DNA from: Aphelenchoides besseyi
Taxonomy: Eukaryota > Nematoda > Chromadorea > Rhabditida > Aphelenchoididae
Direction: 5' to 3'
Assembly (NCBI GenBank): GCA_024699855.1
Contig: JAMPIQ010000001.1
Coordinates: 16,864,001-16,928,000 of the forward strand
Length of the DNA: 64,000 bases
Below the pieces are notes generated by a model, which did no database searches, was not told where the DNA came from, and worked only from the letters and a program-made list of their open reading frames with translations. Position numbers and translations under genes: made by a program. Of the stretch, positions 12,319-24,824 are shown piece after piece; position 1 is the stretch's first letter; each line of letters starts with the position of its first letter.

Positions 12319-13510
12319 ATTCGAAATGGAAAAGGTGATCAGTTGAGAATACTGGAATACGATTTGTTTGCAGGTGAAGAGCGAAGGTTGTTCTTCTGAG
12401 GACAAAGATGCCGATTCACTTGGAGATTGGGAGTTGGAGATCGACAGTGCAGGAAAGTCGTCAGATCCCAAAGACAAAGTGGAGAAACTAAGCCTCGAGA
12501 TGATGAACAGATTGTACAACAAACCTGCCAACAGGTTGTGGTGTGTAGTCATTTTTGTTAAGTCGAACGTATTCATAACAAATAGTCTGATAACTTGTTT
12601 TGAGAAGTCAGATCGATAGGAAATAAACTCCTACCATTTCTTTTTAAGTCCAACTTACCTTCAGACACTTTTTAAGAAATTGTGTGTCAAAAGATTTTAA
12701 AGGCGATGTTGAATTAGAAGAGTTTTTAACGATTGGCCACGCTATTGAAAAGCGAACTAATAGGTCATATAAAGGCAGCTACATTATGAGATATCAGCTT
12801 TGTGACTATACAATTCTTCCATCAAAAAACCTCAGCACTGGCGAGCCAATTCACTACGATACTGTTGTTCAGGATGGTAATCGGTATTGCATAAGTGGAA
12901 GAACAAGGGTTCGTTGAATGAGAATCATTCCTTAATGTGCGAGCTTAGATAATGACCATTTTCTTGCGCATCAACGATGCGCCACTGACAAGTATGCGAG
13001 TGTACAGCAATACAACTTTACATGAAATGCTATTGCATCAGAAACTGAACGAAGAAGCTTGAACCTACGAAAAAGATGAACTCTATGGCTTCGTGTTTAA
13101 TTAAAGAAAAGGAAAATGTAACGTACATGATCCAAGAACCTCCGGTGGCCTGACAGATAATAAAGTAAGAACTTGTAACTAACTGAACAAACCAAATCAC
13201 ATCGTTTTAGATGTTCGTCTTCTGATTGTTCATCTCAAGCTGAAGTTCCATTTGCTGTAGAGTTTTGGCCACTATTTGCCTTCATTCTAATGGTTATTTT
13301 CATGTTCTTCATTAACAGCTTAGTGTACGAATACCCGAAACGAGCTTGTGCACTTCAACAGACTTGTGAGTCGTTCAGACAGCAATCGAATGACACGAAA
13401 GGAATTTGAGAATCGATGAGCTTCTTGTAACTATGTTTATCTGCTAATAAACGTTGCATCTAATTCCCGTGTCTGGAGGTCCTTCAAAAGATTGTCATAC
13501 AAATCTGAAC
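12319..13510 (+). repeat. Right arm of a large inverted repeat
   Basis: Reverse complement of 1920-3113, 1,192 bases, differing by a 2-base deletion at about 13096 and a few single bases. The two arms enclose a 9.2 kb spacer with rps-2, the ARL14EP-like gene and both transporters. Its outer edge abuts a copied transporter fragment. Confidence 0.92.
12326..13409 (+). pseudogene. Unrecognised membrane-protein gene, right copy, frameshifted
   Basis: Same five-exon structure as the left copy: 12326-12334, 12374-12534, 12665-12908, 12949-13164, 13211-13409. It carries the same two TGA codons (13060-13062 and 13151-13153). In addition it has lost two T at about 13096, which puts a TAA in frame and breaks exon 4. 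The transmembrane exon and its AATAAA (about 13447) are intact. Shared TGA codons mean they arose before the duplication or are functional; the frameshift is specific to this copy. Confidence 0.65.
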
Positions 13511-13516
13511 TTTGTT

Positions 13517-13739
13517 AATCAAACTCTTCACGACGGCCGTCTTCTCAATTTTGCTTTTGGATCGAAAGTTGACGCGCAGTCAATGGGTCTCGTTGGGCGT
13601 TCTGTTCGTTGGTGTCGTTATGGTTCAAATGCAACAGAGTAGTGGACCTCAGAAGAATGCGGATGGAACGGCAATGAATCCGATTGTTGGTCAGTTGAAA
13701 CAAAAGAGGACTTGGAATAATGCAAAGCGTTTTCAGGGT
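13517..13739 (+). pseudogene. Copied fragment of transporter copy 1 (exon 4 and intron 4)
   Basis: About 223 bases match 9430-9652 with one difference seen (ggaataatgc for ggaatgatgc, in the intron). The piece holds exon 4 without its first bases, all of intron 4 and the first base of exon 5. Because the intron is kept, it was copied as DNA, not through RNA. It begins seven bases after the right arm of the inverted repeat ends, so the two were probably inserted together. Confidence 0.9.
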
Positions 13740-13744
13740 GCAGT

Positions 13745-15667
13745 ATCAAGTGAAATTGCTTACTGATCAAATTAGAATGTTCTTTCGTAGTTATTGATAA
13801 GTTTAGGAGACTCATTTAACTTCTTGTTGTTTTCTGACAAAGCGAATACGCTTGAGCACTAAGGAGTGAATCGGTCGACAATTCGAACCTCCGATGAAGT
13901 TGAAAAAAGTTTATTGTCACTTTCTATCTTTTCCAAATCAAATGTTCTTCTGTTATCCGTGACATTCACATCCTTCAAACTTGAGAGGAGTGAACTGATC
14001 GTCAGTATGCCGCCTGAAAGGTCGTTGTTTTTGAGCGAAGAGGAGTGTCCGTTCACCGTGTTCTGAAGGTCATTCGGCACTTTAACACAATTTTGCTTCT
14101 TACTCACCATACGAATTCGAAATGTAGCAGCTTCGGACCAAAAAAACGTGACCACTTTTGTCGTTTGGACTCCTCGTTGTTGGGGACTTCTTTTTGGCTT
14201 CCGTCGAGCGAGATGCTCATTCACGCGTCATCTCGTGTGTCGCCATTGCATGTCGCATCAATGCAACAAATCGAACGTTTTTGGCGCAAGAAAACGAAGT
14301 TCCTCACTCTTCTGTGCGTTGTGGTCGATTCGGACGTTTAAAACGTCGGACGTTTTTCTGAAAAGATGCGCGATGACTCGTTTTCCTCTTCTGCGTCACC
14401 GATGATCTCATTGTTGCGTGGCGCGGTTTGTCGAAAAGAATCCGGGAAACTTCGTACAACAACGAGTGTTTTTGAATCCCGACAGTTCTTTGGACGATTC
14501 GAAGTTCGCTGATCATTTTGATTTTATAAGCGGATTATCGAATTAAAAGATTGCGCCGTTTCCGATTCAAAACGTTCGAGCACGTTTTTTCGTTTGTGAG
14601 CGTCTGGATTAATTCCCGACGTGGAACGGCAAAAACATCCTCAATGACGCGAATAAAGGCAACGCGATACGCCGCCGAAAACGTCTGGATAGCCGTGAGT
14701 TTCAAAGCGTAATGTTTCGTGAGTACTTTCTTTTCTCGTTAATCCCGCCTTTCCGCTTCTTCGAGCGGTGCGATTTTCGACGGCCAAACTCTCGGGCGAC
14801 TTTTCCACCTGTTCCACCACGAAACGCTGAAAGTTCGCACATGCGAGAGCGCAAACGGTTCGGATTTTTCTTTCTCAAGGTCTTTGCGTATTCCCGTTCT
14901 GCTTTCCGAGTGTTTGTTTTCAGGGACGCGGACAGCGGCGACTTTTCGGGAACCGGACGCGAATGCGATTTTTGGGTTTGTTGTGGTCGTCGCAGCTTCG
15001 GACCAAAAAACCGTTCTTTTCGTTCGAATTCACTTTTTCGTTTGTCGACGTTTCTTTTGTTTTCCGCGCAATCGTTTTGCAGTCTCGTGGTCGAGTCGAA
15101 AACTGAAGTGGCGGTGAGAGAGAAAAACAAACGAATCGATTTCGCTCATTCCCTTCTTTTTCTTGTTCACTCATGAGCTCGTATTCCTGTTCCTTTATTC
15201 CTGCCCAATTACCCGTTGAGAGTTTTCGATTGCGTTTAATCAATTAACCACCGATTAAGTTTCTCGGAGCACGAAGTCGATCGGAAGTCTTTTGCGTATG
15301 GTCGTTTACCCAAAAAACATTTGCAGTCGGCCGTTGGTGATCAGCTGCCGTGCGCCGAACGTTCGGCGGCGTCACTTGTGATCACGTGTGTTTTGAGAGC
15401 GCGAAATGAGATCGAATTGCTAATTATTGGGCATTTGATACGTGGGTTGTGTTAATCGGATTATTTCGTTTGATCTTCCACTTGACAATTCCGATCAAAC
15501 TCATTTGTTGGTCGACCGCGTGAACAAAATCGTGTTTATTTCCGAAGCTCTTTTGTTTAACCTTCCTTTAGCCTTGTGACGTGTTTACAGCTATTCAATT
15601 GACCAGTTTGTTTGCAGAACCCTCAGACTGGATCCATTCAACGGACGGGTCGCTGCAAAACTGCTCA
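13745..15667. other. Interval upstream of DNMBP
   Basis: Long frames run on both strands (for example 14702-15180), but they are shadows of CG-containing low-bias sequence and lack splice context. A possible short exon with ATG at about 14644 and donor GTGAGT at 14695 does not join in phase to the first DNMBP exon. The phrase AGCTTCGGACCAAAAAA occurs twice (about 14130 and 14996). This stretch probably holds the DNMBP promoter and 5' UTR. Confidence 0.4.
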
Positions 15668-18600
15668 ATGAATGGCGACTTGTATTCCACAGTCCCTTCA
15701 GAATTTTCCTTCTACTCTCGAATCCAGCACTCGCATTTACCTGATGAATTTGACGGCACGTTCTTCGACGATGAGCTCGTGATTGTGCGAGAGCAACGTG
15801 AAAACAAGTGAGTGGACTTTTGAATTTGACTTCAACAAAAATTTTAGTTACGAGGTCGAGAAATTGGATGGTCAACGTCTGAGTGTTCCGTCTGATTCTC
15901 TTGGACTACCGCTTCAAATTTCCAGTCATGGATACACGGAACCGCTCAGAGTTTCTATTGCACCTTTCGACGGCAGTTCAACTCCCGGCGATCTGAGTTT
16001 TGGAACTTACCAGGTCGTTGCGGTGGTTGAGAACATTGATGGAGCGTGGGCGCGCGGTCAGATCGTCGGAGACAACGGAAAAACGTTGGGAACTGCTGGA
16101 TTGTTTCCCTTGAACTTTACTGTTCAGTTGCCGGTAAACGAAAGTGCATGTTGTAAACAGCGATTTTGCGTTTTAGTCGTTACATGGTTCCAACTCAAAC
16201 AGAGATGTTGACAACTTGGAGGTATTGGAATCAGTAGATGAGAAGAAGGGAACTGCAAGTTATCCGCATTGTCGTGCTCTTTACGACTTCAAGTGAGTTC
16301 TCATTATCCACGTGTACAAATTGGATTTAGTGCCGAGTGTTCGGGTGAACTAAAGTTCTCGGAAGGACAACTGATACGTCTGCTAAACAAGTGTAATGCC
16401 GATTGGTTCGAAGGCGAAGTTGAAGATCCAGTTGACGGATCAAAGCGACGTGGTGTTTTCCCGTCAAATCATGTTGAAATTGTCGTTGATTTGGACGACG
16501 CTTCAAAACCGGGAGCCGCAAGCGACGCAGAAATTCAATCGATTCGCTATGGCTCAGTCGATATTGGAGAAGAGCCACAGACCATTGGGTAAGTTTTTTT
16601 CAAGTGATAATAACCGCTGATGCTTTAGGTACGCAACAGTTCTTTACGACTTTACGGCACGATATCCGGACGAAATGAACGCTGAAGCCGGATTCTCGGT
16701 TCGTATTTTGCAAGTTGATGGCGAATGGGCAAATTGTTTCAATCCCGTTGATGGAAATCGTGGATTTATTCCGGTTGGCTTTTTGCAAATGTTTCTTGAC
16801 GAAGATGACGATGAGAACGGAATAACCACTGGAACCATTTCGACACCCAACGGTTTCATTCAATCAAATTGGTGGCCAGAAGTGAGTTTGATTTATAAAT
16901 GGATGTATAGATTTTGTTTAGACACCAAATGAGGGCGCTTTTTACGACCAAGCGTGGCGACAACAACCAATCTACGATTCGGTACCTGCGTTATTGGAAC
17001 AAGTGAACGGAGAAAACGATTCCGGAAACGCGTCTTTGGCTTCCGGAGCTTCGTCGGTTGTCTCGCAATCGTTGAGTATTGATGAACAACCGACAGTTTC
17101 AAATCAGGGCGATGATAAGTTTAACGAGCTTTTCGGCTTAACTCCTCAACAAACTCCAGTGCCATCGACTTCAGTAGCACCAAGTAGTAAGCTTCATTAA
17201 TTAACCGATTACAACTCTGTTTAGCTTCAAAAGCACCGATAAGGCCTCCAGCACCAAAAACTCGACCGACTCCCCGATCAAACGAACTAATCTTTCAATC
17301 CACCGTTGATCCCTTCACCATCAAATCTAATGGCGGACTTTCAACATTAGGACCCTCAACTTCTTCCGGCTCATGGCAACAACAATTTGCGAAAGTCGTG
17401 GAAGAGTTGTTGAACTCGGAGATTGCTTACAGCATGGAATTGAACGCATGGGAGACAGTAAGAACATAACCAAGTCATTTGTTATTGCCGTTTTCATTTT
17501 CTAGTGCATACGTGACAGTCCAACTTTGGATCAACAGCGAAAGTGTGTTTTGGTCAACGGATTCCCACTCCTCAAAGACCTTTCTCAACGTCTTATCCGA
17601 TCGATTGCCGAGCAAATGGACAAGCCACCGGAACGACAATGTTACGGTCAGCTGTTCATGGAAATGCGTGACAGAATCAACAAGGCGTTTGCTTACTACT
17701 TTCGGTGTATCGAAGAGATCACGCAGATTATCGAGAATGTAAGTTGTAGTCATTAACTTTTTATGACATCGAGGTTTAGAAGAAAGACATCGCTCTTCAA
17801 CAATCGCTTCAAGAGTGTTTAACTCAAATGCGTCAATTGGGAGTTTTTGTTTTTGATGTTACCACAGCCATCTCTCGGCCAATTATTCGAAGCTTGAAAT
17901 ACCCGCTTTTCATTTCTGAGCTATCGAAAGTGGGTGATGGTTGTTAATTTCAAGCTGATCATTCGTTTTAGATTCTTCCGTTGACTCACATCGATCATCC
18001 GAAACTATTGGAAGCAAACAAACAAATGGGATCTCTGGTGACGAAAATGAATGAATCGAAAAGACGAAAAGAACTCAGTAAGTCAACTGATTTGTATTAG
18101 TCACCAAGAAAATTCATTCAGTGGTCAAATACCGAGAGGACAGGAATACGTCGATCATCGATCGTTTATCGCGTGTGAACATGCACTCATTCCAAAAGAA
18201 ATCGAATCGGTTAAAATATCGAATTGCTGCTTCAATGGGTCTCACAAACAATCCGGATCCGGAATTCACTGCAATGGTTCAGGAATTGGATAGTGCCGAA
18301 CGACGACTATGCAAATTTCTCTACAATGTTCAGGTTTACAAGACTCGAGTGTCGTTTATGGTTAAGAAGTATGTAAATACGCACATTGTCGACTCAAAAA
18401 GTGAGTTCGATAGTTGAAATCAACCAACTGGTTTGCATCTTTAGAAGTTCAAATTTCGTCAAGTGAACCTTTGAAATACGAGTTTAACTCCTATTTGAAA
18501 CGCTTGGAACCTATGCTCAAAGACTTCAGATCTTCGTTGCATCATGAGTAAGTCAATCGCTTAATTACGATATGAATCGTGGGTTTAGAATTGTTTTGCC

Positions 18601-20322
18601 ATGCCAACAACTGCAGAAATCAGAGTACGCAAAACTAATAGAGAAAAGATGTGATAAATTAGCTGATTACGATATTGCACGTATAAACAAGAAGTCGACT
18701 GACGAAATCGAAAAGTGTCGTTGCGAGTTCGAAGCTCTAAATACGCACGTCAAAAACAATTTGCCGAAGATTTGGTGTATGATCAACGAGAGGGTCTATT
18801 CAATGGCCAAATTGGTTTGTGATCGAGACGATGAGTTCTTTCAAAAGATCAACAAACATCTCTTGGAACTGCCAACAGTAAGTTCCGACATGAAAATGCT
18901 TATCTTCGATTTGTTCAGCAATTGAGAGTCTTCCCATTAGTCGATTTCAACGAGTTTGCCGATCCGAATTCGATTCGTCTAATTGGTTTTCACAAACAAA
19001 TACAAAGAGTTGACGGCCAGCCGACGGAAAAAATGAAGTCAGTGCGAAGTTCGTTGCGTAAAACACTACGTAAGCTAAGAAGTACGAAACCATAGAACAC
19101 TTAGATCTTTAGGTATTCCTGAATCGAAAGGTACACGAATGACTCCGATCTTTTCGTCGATTGCACCACGAGCGCAGACACTGAAAGAGCGAGATGCATT
19201 GATTAAGATTTTTCGGGCAGAGAATCGAACACCCGATCTCCGTCGTGTAAAAGCCGACTACGTAACACCACGAATTATGTTGCGAAAAAACGATGTTGTC
19301 GTGGTTTTGAAGTTTCAAAACGGCTTCTGGCAAGTGTCATCATCTGAGGTTTCATTTAATATTACAATCTTTAGTACCTGTGAAAATGGGGTCGGAACCG
19401 ATCGAATTCCGTTGCATATTCTGGGTCCTTTCGACGACTTTTACGCTTCAGCTCCGGAGACTCCAAACAACCAGGTTCCATTAATTCCAATGGATTTGGT
19501 ATCATCGACGATCACAACATCGACCAATGGATCTAAACCGGTGCTTACCAAACAACAAAGTCAGAATCTCATTGGTTAGTCTAATTACTTCATTTTGTTC
19601 CATCATGTGTTTTAGATTTGTCTTCGAGCACTCCATCAACTCCTCGAAACCCTGAGGTGCCTCCACTCGAGCTCTTAGACTACGACCGAGAGCTACGATC
19701 ACCACAATCGCCAGCAAATAAGCCAAACTCATGGGTGACCTTTTCGCCAAAACCTCAAATCGACGATAAAGATCCGTTTGCCGAGTTGTTTCAAACGACT
19801 TTGGCAGCAACAGTTGATCCCGCTCAGACCTCCGTACGATCACCACGTTTTCGCGCTGAAAGTCCACCCGAAATTCCAACTCGTGCTCAATTGAATCGCA
19901 CGCCGTTGCCAGCGCCCGTGGACAACTATTCGTCGGTGCCATCGACCGCCAGATCAACGATCAGCGACTCAGTTCCAGTCCTGCCGATGCGCCCACAACA
20001 ATCGACCGCCGTTCAACCGATTCGGGTCGCTCCGCCACCACCTAAACGTCCAACAAGCTTGGAGGTATGAGTCCTAAGTTTTCCACGTCTGAACACATGG
20101 TTTCAGATTACGGATGGGCCGAAAACTTACATTTGCGAATACGATTTCTCTCCGATATCCAACGATCAGAATCAATTGAAAGTTCGCGAAAACCAACGCC
20201 TTCATGTGATTCAACCGCACGATGAAGCCGGAAATTCGGAATGGTTCTTATGCTGCGACATTCAAACACCGAAACTTCGCGGCTACGTTCCATCGGCTTA
20301 TTTACGTCCGGAAACCGCATAA
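15668..20322 (+). CDS. DNMBP: Dynamin-binding protein / Tuba orthologue (SH3-DH-BAR-SH3)
   Basis: Seventeen exons join to exactly 1,330 codons. Four N-terminal SH3 domains lie at about residues 1-65 (degenerate), 75-150, 175-245 and 262-325 (YATVLYDFTARYPDEM). A Pro/Ser linker leads to a DH domain (KVVEELLNSEIAYSMELNAW to RPIIRSLKYPLF), a BAR domain (SIIDRLSRVNMHSFQKKSNR onward, about 590-800) and two C-terminal SH3 domains, the last with YICEYDFSP. This is the Tuba layout: N-terminal SH3 domains bind dynamin, DH activates Cdc42, BAR binds curved membrane, and the last SH3 binds WASP-family proteins. The protein links endocytosis to actin. The ATG at 15668 is the first in frame, but an acceptor (TTTGCAG at about 15613-15619) lies just upstream, so an extra 5' exon is possible. 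AATAAA is at 20504-20509. Confidence 0.93.
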
Positions 20323-21629
20323 TCATTCGATAGTTCTTTTCCACACGTGGCCATTTCATATCTGTTCTGAGATTTAACGGGCAATCCGCATAGGTATCTA
20401 TCTCCCGCTTTCCCATAATTCTGTAAATGGATCTCAAACATCAATTGAATTTCCTACCGTTTCTGTATTACTCGCAGATTTCGTTTATTTCACACTTTTA
20501 GCAAATAAATTCTATTACATACCATAAGACCATCCATTCAATAGTCGAAACACAAAATTGAACTTACAAATGATCAAGAAAAAGTCTTTTGACAACCAGT
20601 TGATTTGTTCGTCCTACGCTTCAAGTTCTAACAATAGCTGCTACAAATGATAAGAACATTAATTGAATGATGACAACTGATAATTTGGGCGTCGCGCTTA
20701 AAATTTGTCGTTTAGTTGATCGAAACTTGTCGCAAAAATGAACGTAGATCGTACTTTTGAACTGTTTATCATGCGTGACATTAATCTTTACGGTAACTGA
20801 AATGTTTATTCTGACTATATGTTATTTGAAGGTATTGTCGAACTTAAAAGTGGGTTGTAACCGATTTCAACACCAAATGAAAGACAATAGAAGTCAGCTG
20901 TGATTACAACACTTGCAACGTTAAATGCAGTCTTTCCCTTTAAACAATACTTCTGAGCCTGCATAGTCAAATGCCATTGTAGATCGAGATGTTAAAATGC
21001 ATTTGGCTTATAGTCAAATAAATATATGTATATTTCAATTAGAAGAAATAGAAGTTTGTAGGCTATGAAACTACACAATACACATCACAGCTTAGATTAT
21101 AAATCTAGTGTCTTGCACTATAAAAAGCTGTTGACTACAAGTTAAAATTGTTGGACAAAAAGTAGAATTTACGAAATTAGGTGGATAGTAAATGACTAAG
21201 CAAGACATCTGTTAGGTCAAAACATACAAACTTGTATTCTTGACTCTCGCGCTTGAAACCGATTAGCTTGTTTCTCTTTTCCAGCTTGCAAGTAGTCGCA
21301 TTGATATTACGGTGGTTGAGTCCGAAAGACCGCTAATAGAAGTTTAATTGGAAAAACGGAACACACTAATCCAATAACATGGTTTTTAAGTAATGACGTT
21401 CCACCTTCACCTTTATTCAAACCAAAAAAGAGGCGTTTCTTGTGAATGAAAATAGGTGAGGCCGCCGGTTGATCACGATCACATTTTCTATACTCTCACT
21501 ATCTTTTTGTCTACAACCTCCATTAATTTGCTTGAGATAGCGTTGGCTCGAGGATATAATTTTGCGGTTATCTTCTCGACATACTTGTGATCTACTGTAT
21601 GAAATTCGTGAATGTCAACATAATTACAG
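20323..21629. other. Intergenic, DNMBP to DM gene
   Basis: AT-rich, with no coding frame or RNA gene seen. It should contain the promoter of the DM-domain gene. Confidence 0.5.
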
Positions 21630-24600
21630 ATGACAAACAAAGGAAAACAATTGTATTGTCGAAAGTGCGAGGGACATGGACATCGATGTTTGCTGAAGAA
21701 TCACTCGGCATTTTGTCAGTTCAGTAACTGCAATTGCCCATCGGTAAGTTGATTGTCACTTTAAGGTCTTAATCGACTTTCTTTGTTTTAGTGTGCTCGT
21801 TTGATGCAACTTCGTAAAAACGCCTTCATTCGACGATACAGAGATGTGGTGTCGGTTGAGCAGAAATCGAAAATCAACGAGTATCAACTCTTCGACGGAT
21901 CCAACCCACGACTTCATTTCGTCAAAACCAAAGAAACAGAAAGTCCAGTAAGTTGGCGTGTTGAAAATCGTCGTATTTGTGTGAATGTTTTATCGTTGAG
22001 ATGCGAGGAAGTTGGCCGTTTCCCTCATTCATGACTCAGTTTTCGCGCGTATTCCCATTGATCAGGATGCGTCGTTCGGAGATCATTTCAGGTTCTTATC
22101 GCTATAAACCTCGGGGAATTTGTCGGGCGGACTAGAATTTGACAGCAGGCTTCAGGTCCAAGAGCTTTGCTTTTGCTTTCCATTCGCTTTATCAATCTGA
22201 TTTCGAGTTTCATTCGTTGGTCGCGATTTGTCGGAACGCCTTTCAACGTCATGTACACGAAACCAGTAATCAATTTTTGTTGGGACTTTAAATTCGATTA
22301 AAATACACAATTCATCTTAACAACATCCGGTGAACGGGATTCCATTAATAGAAAACAATGAATGAGGCGAACTTACAGACACGCGATAGTTTAGTGTTCG
22401 AAATGAAACAACGTTTTTTGGAGGCGGTAAGTTTGCGTGTGAATTCATCGGATTCAGAACTCGCAAAACTTTTGGGCAAACAGAATTGTTTTTCTGTGAA
22501 ATTGTTCTTTCGAAGCCACCAATGAGTGTATGTAGTTTAGAAAAGTTGCTGATCTTCGCTCTTCTTTTCCTAATACCCACTTGTTTTTACTTTGATTCGA
22601 ACTTTTTAAGAGAAAGTTTTTTGTTATTCAACACGGAACATTTGTATTCATCCAAAAACCTCTTGACTATCTTGTTCGTTTCAAAAAACTCCAATTAAGA
22701 CGATTGAATTGCTCTGTGCAACAACTCTCAAGAGATAGATCATTTGTGCGCACATTGTAACGATCAGTTTGTCGTGAAAGAAATGAGATGAAGCATGAAT
22801 GTTGCCACTGGTCTTGTTCATTGAATTGCAAAAACAACAGAGTTCAAACTCAGCTGTAACTTCAGACATACGATCAAGCACCAACACAAATCAATCGAAT
22901 GAGCTCACAAGTTGGCAACTCGCCCGTTCAGATGTTCAACAACGAGATTCAAGTGAACGTTCCGATGGTTAGTTCAACATCGCCGCCAATTTTGTGGCCT
23001 CAAAATAATGGTAAGTTTTCTTTTTGAACGAGACCATCGAGAGCAGATTCGGTTCGGTTGAAACTTGTTTGAACAGCAAACGGCTAAAGTAAACGATCTA
23101 ATTTGCATTAAAGAATCACAAGTTGATCTCAGTGTCAATCAGAGAACAGGTTCTATTCAAGTCAAACCGGAAGTGTGGACTTCGCGAATTGATAGCTTCG
23201 TCGTGTTTACGCAGCTTCACAGTTAATTCACTAACGAGTCTCAACAACTCGCCTGCTGGTTAAATGTTTAACTTCGAGACTTTGAGTTTGTTGTTGAATC
23301 TTTTAGTCATTGGGTTCTCTGACGCAATCAGCTACATCACCAGTTTCTTTATCTGTTTTTGACTATTAACGAAACAAACTGCTGGGATGCTGACATTTGA
23401 ATGGCCGCCGTTTTTCTTAGATGATCCTACGGTAAAACGCAGAAAGCGGCTTCCAGCCGAATTGTATTTTAAAGTCGAGGGGATTTGTCGACAAAGATGC
23501 TTTCGCGTTTTATTTTCGTAATCAACGCTTACGATCTGTAGATGTTTGATTACAAGGTAGAACTTTCTAATCCCGTCGCTGAGCGCCTCAACGAACGTCT
23601 AAGCTCCGAGCTTACGTGGCTTAACTACTGATTAAATGAAATTTTGTAAAGAATCAAACGTTTCGATTAATTTAGACCCATCAATCTGATGATTAAAAGA
23701 TGCTAAATTTTCCAAAAACTGCACTTCGTTGCTTGTAACTTTGTGACGACGATTGTTCACGCAGACGTCAAGAAAATGGATCTCAGCTGAAAGATCGAAC
23801 AACAGAACTGTTACTCACTGGGGCTTTCGAACCTTATAGTTTTTAACTGCGGCCTGTTTGTAGTGTTGATTGTAGAACTTCGAATCAAGATTGTATTCCA
23901 CGCAGAACGATTCATTCGATTGTATGCACAAAAACTTCTTTTCGCGACCAATCAGCGGCGTTGACGGAAACTTGTTTGTTAACGTGGGTTCGAAGCTTCT
24001 TACGAATTTCGATTTTGGAGTCGATCTGAAATAACTAATTCTCGACTTCTGATCGTAATCCACTTTGCTGCAGACGCCTACAAGCGCTTATGACAATGCG
24101 GGATTTGTGCTCATTAATGCTCAGCAGAAAGCAAACGACCGGGTGTGTTTAGTCATCGACGGCATGTACTAGAAAACACATTCTAACGTTCTAGAAAGCT
24201 TGGTGATTGTACGTAACAGCGATTTCGCCACAATTTTATCCAAGCTCGCTATTACGATTCCGAAACACGATTCTATGTACGTGATCTACAAAATGCGAAA
24301 ATAAACTCAGTACTAATTATCAGTCCAATGGACACAAGATTTGGACCCTACAATTTAGGTTCTATATTTCAAGCTAAGCGTGTGTGACATTTCATTTGTT
24401 GTGTACATGCAAAATTGATGTGATTTTTGATTGTCGTCTTTTGGATCTTCAATCTTGTACGTACAATTATCATTTTGCAGATTCAACACTTACAATCCTG
24501 GACTCATCAAACGATCTTGCCTCCTTCTTAGCTGTCACCTTTCCAGAGCATGTGTCGGAACGTACGAATCGACTGTCGATTACCGGAACCCCGATCACGA

Positions 24601-24824
24601 CTTCGATTCCCGTTGACTATCGAACCAATTTGTTCAATTGTGAATATTTGAAGAGTCCGAAGGAACTGCTGAAACCCACTGAACCGACGACTACGATTCA
24701 ACCGTCGAGTGGAATCTCGAACTCGGTTCTTTCGAACTATTCAATGGGTTTGCCGAGTACTAGCCATTCGAAGCCATCGAACGCTAATCCAGAGATGATT
24801 CTCAGACCGGTTGGTTTTTATTGA
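21630..24824 (+). CDS. DM-domain transcription factor (doublesex/mab-3 type)
   Basis: Exons 1-2 (21630-21743, 21792-21947) encode the DM zinc module: YCRKCEGHGHRCLLKNHSAF, then CQFSNCNCPSC and a basic tail ARLMQLRKNAFIRRYRD, with the conserved Cys/His spacing. Further exons that fit by phase are 22379-22426, 22866-23010, a possible 11-base micro-exon at 23421-23431, and 24074-24142. The last exon (from about 24480) encodes a Ser/Thr-rich region and ends at TGA 24824. One short exon between 24143 and 24480 is missing, because the phases do not meet. The family binds DNA in the minor groove and controls sex-specific or neuronal development. ATTACAG sits directly before the ATG. The DM module is certain; the 3' structure is partly inferred. 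Confidence 0.85.

Noticed and set aside
14702..15180. Overlapping long frames on both strands before DNMBP
   Set aside because: Both strands are open at once with Arg/Phe/Ser-rich translations. No phased junction to the DNMBP exons was found.
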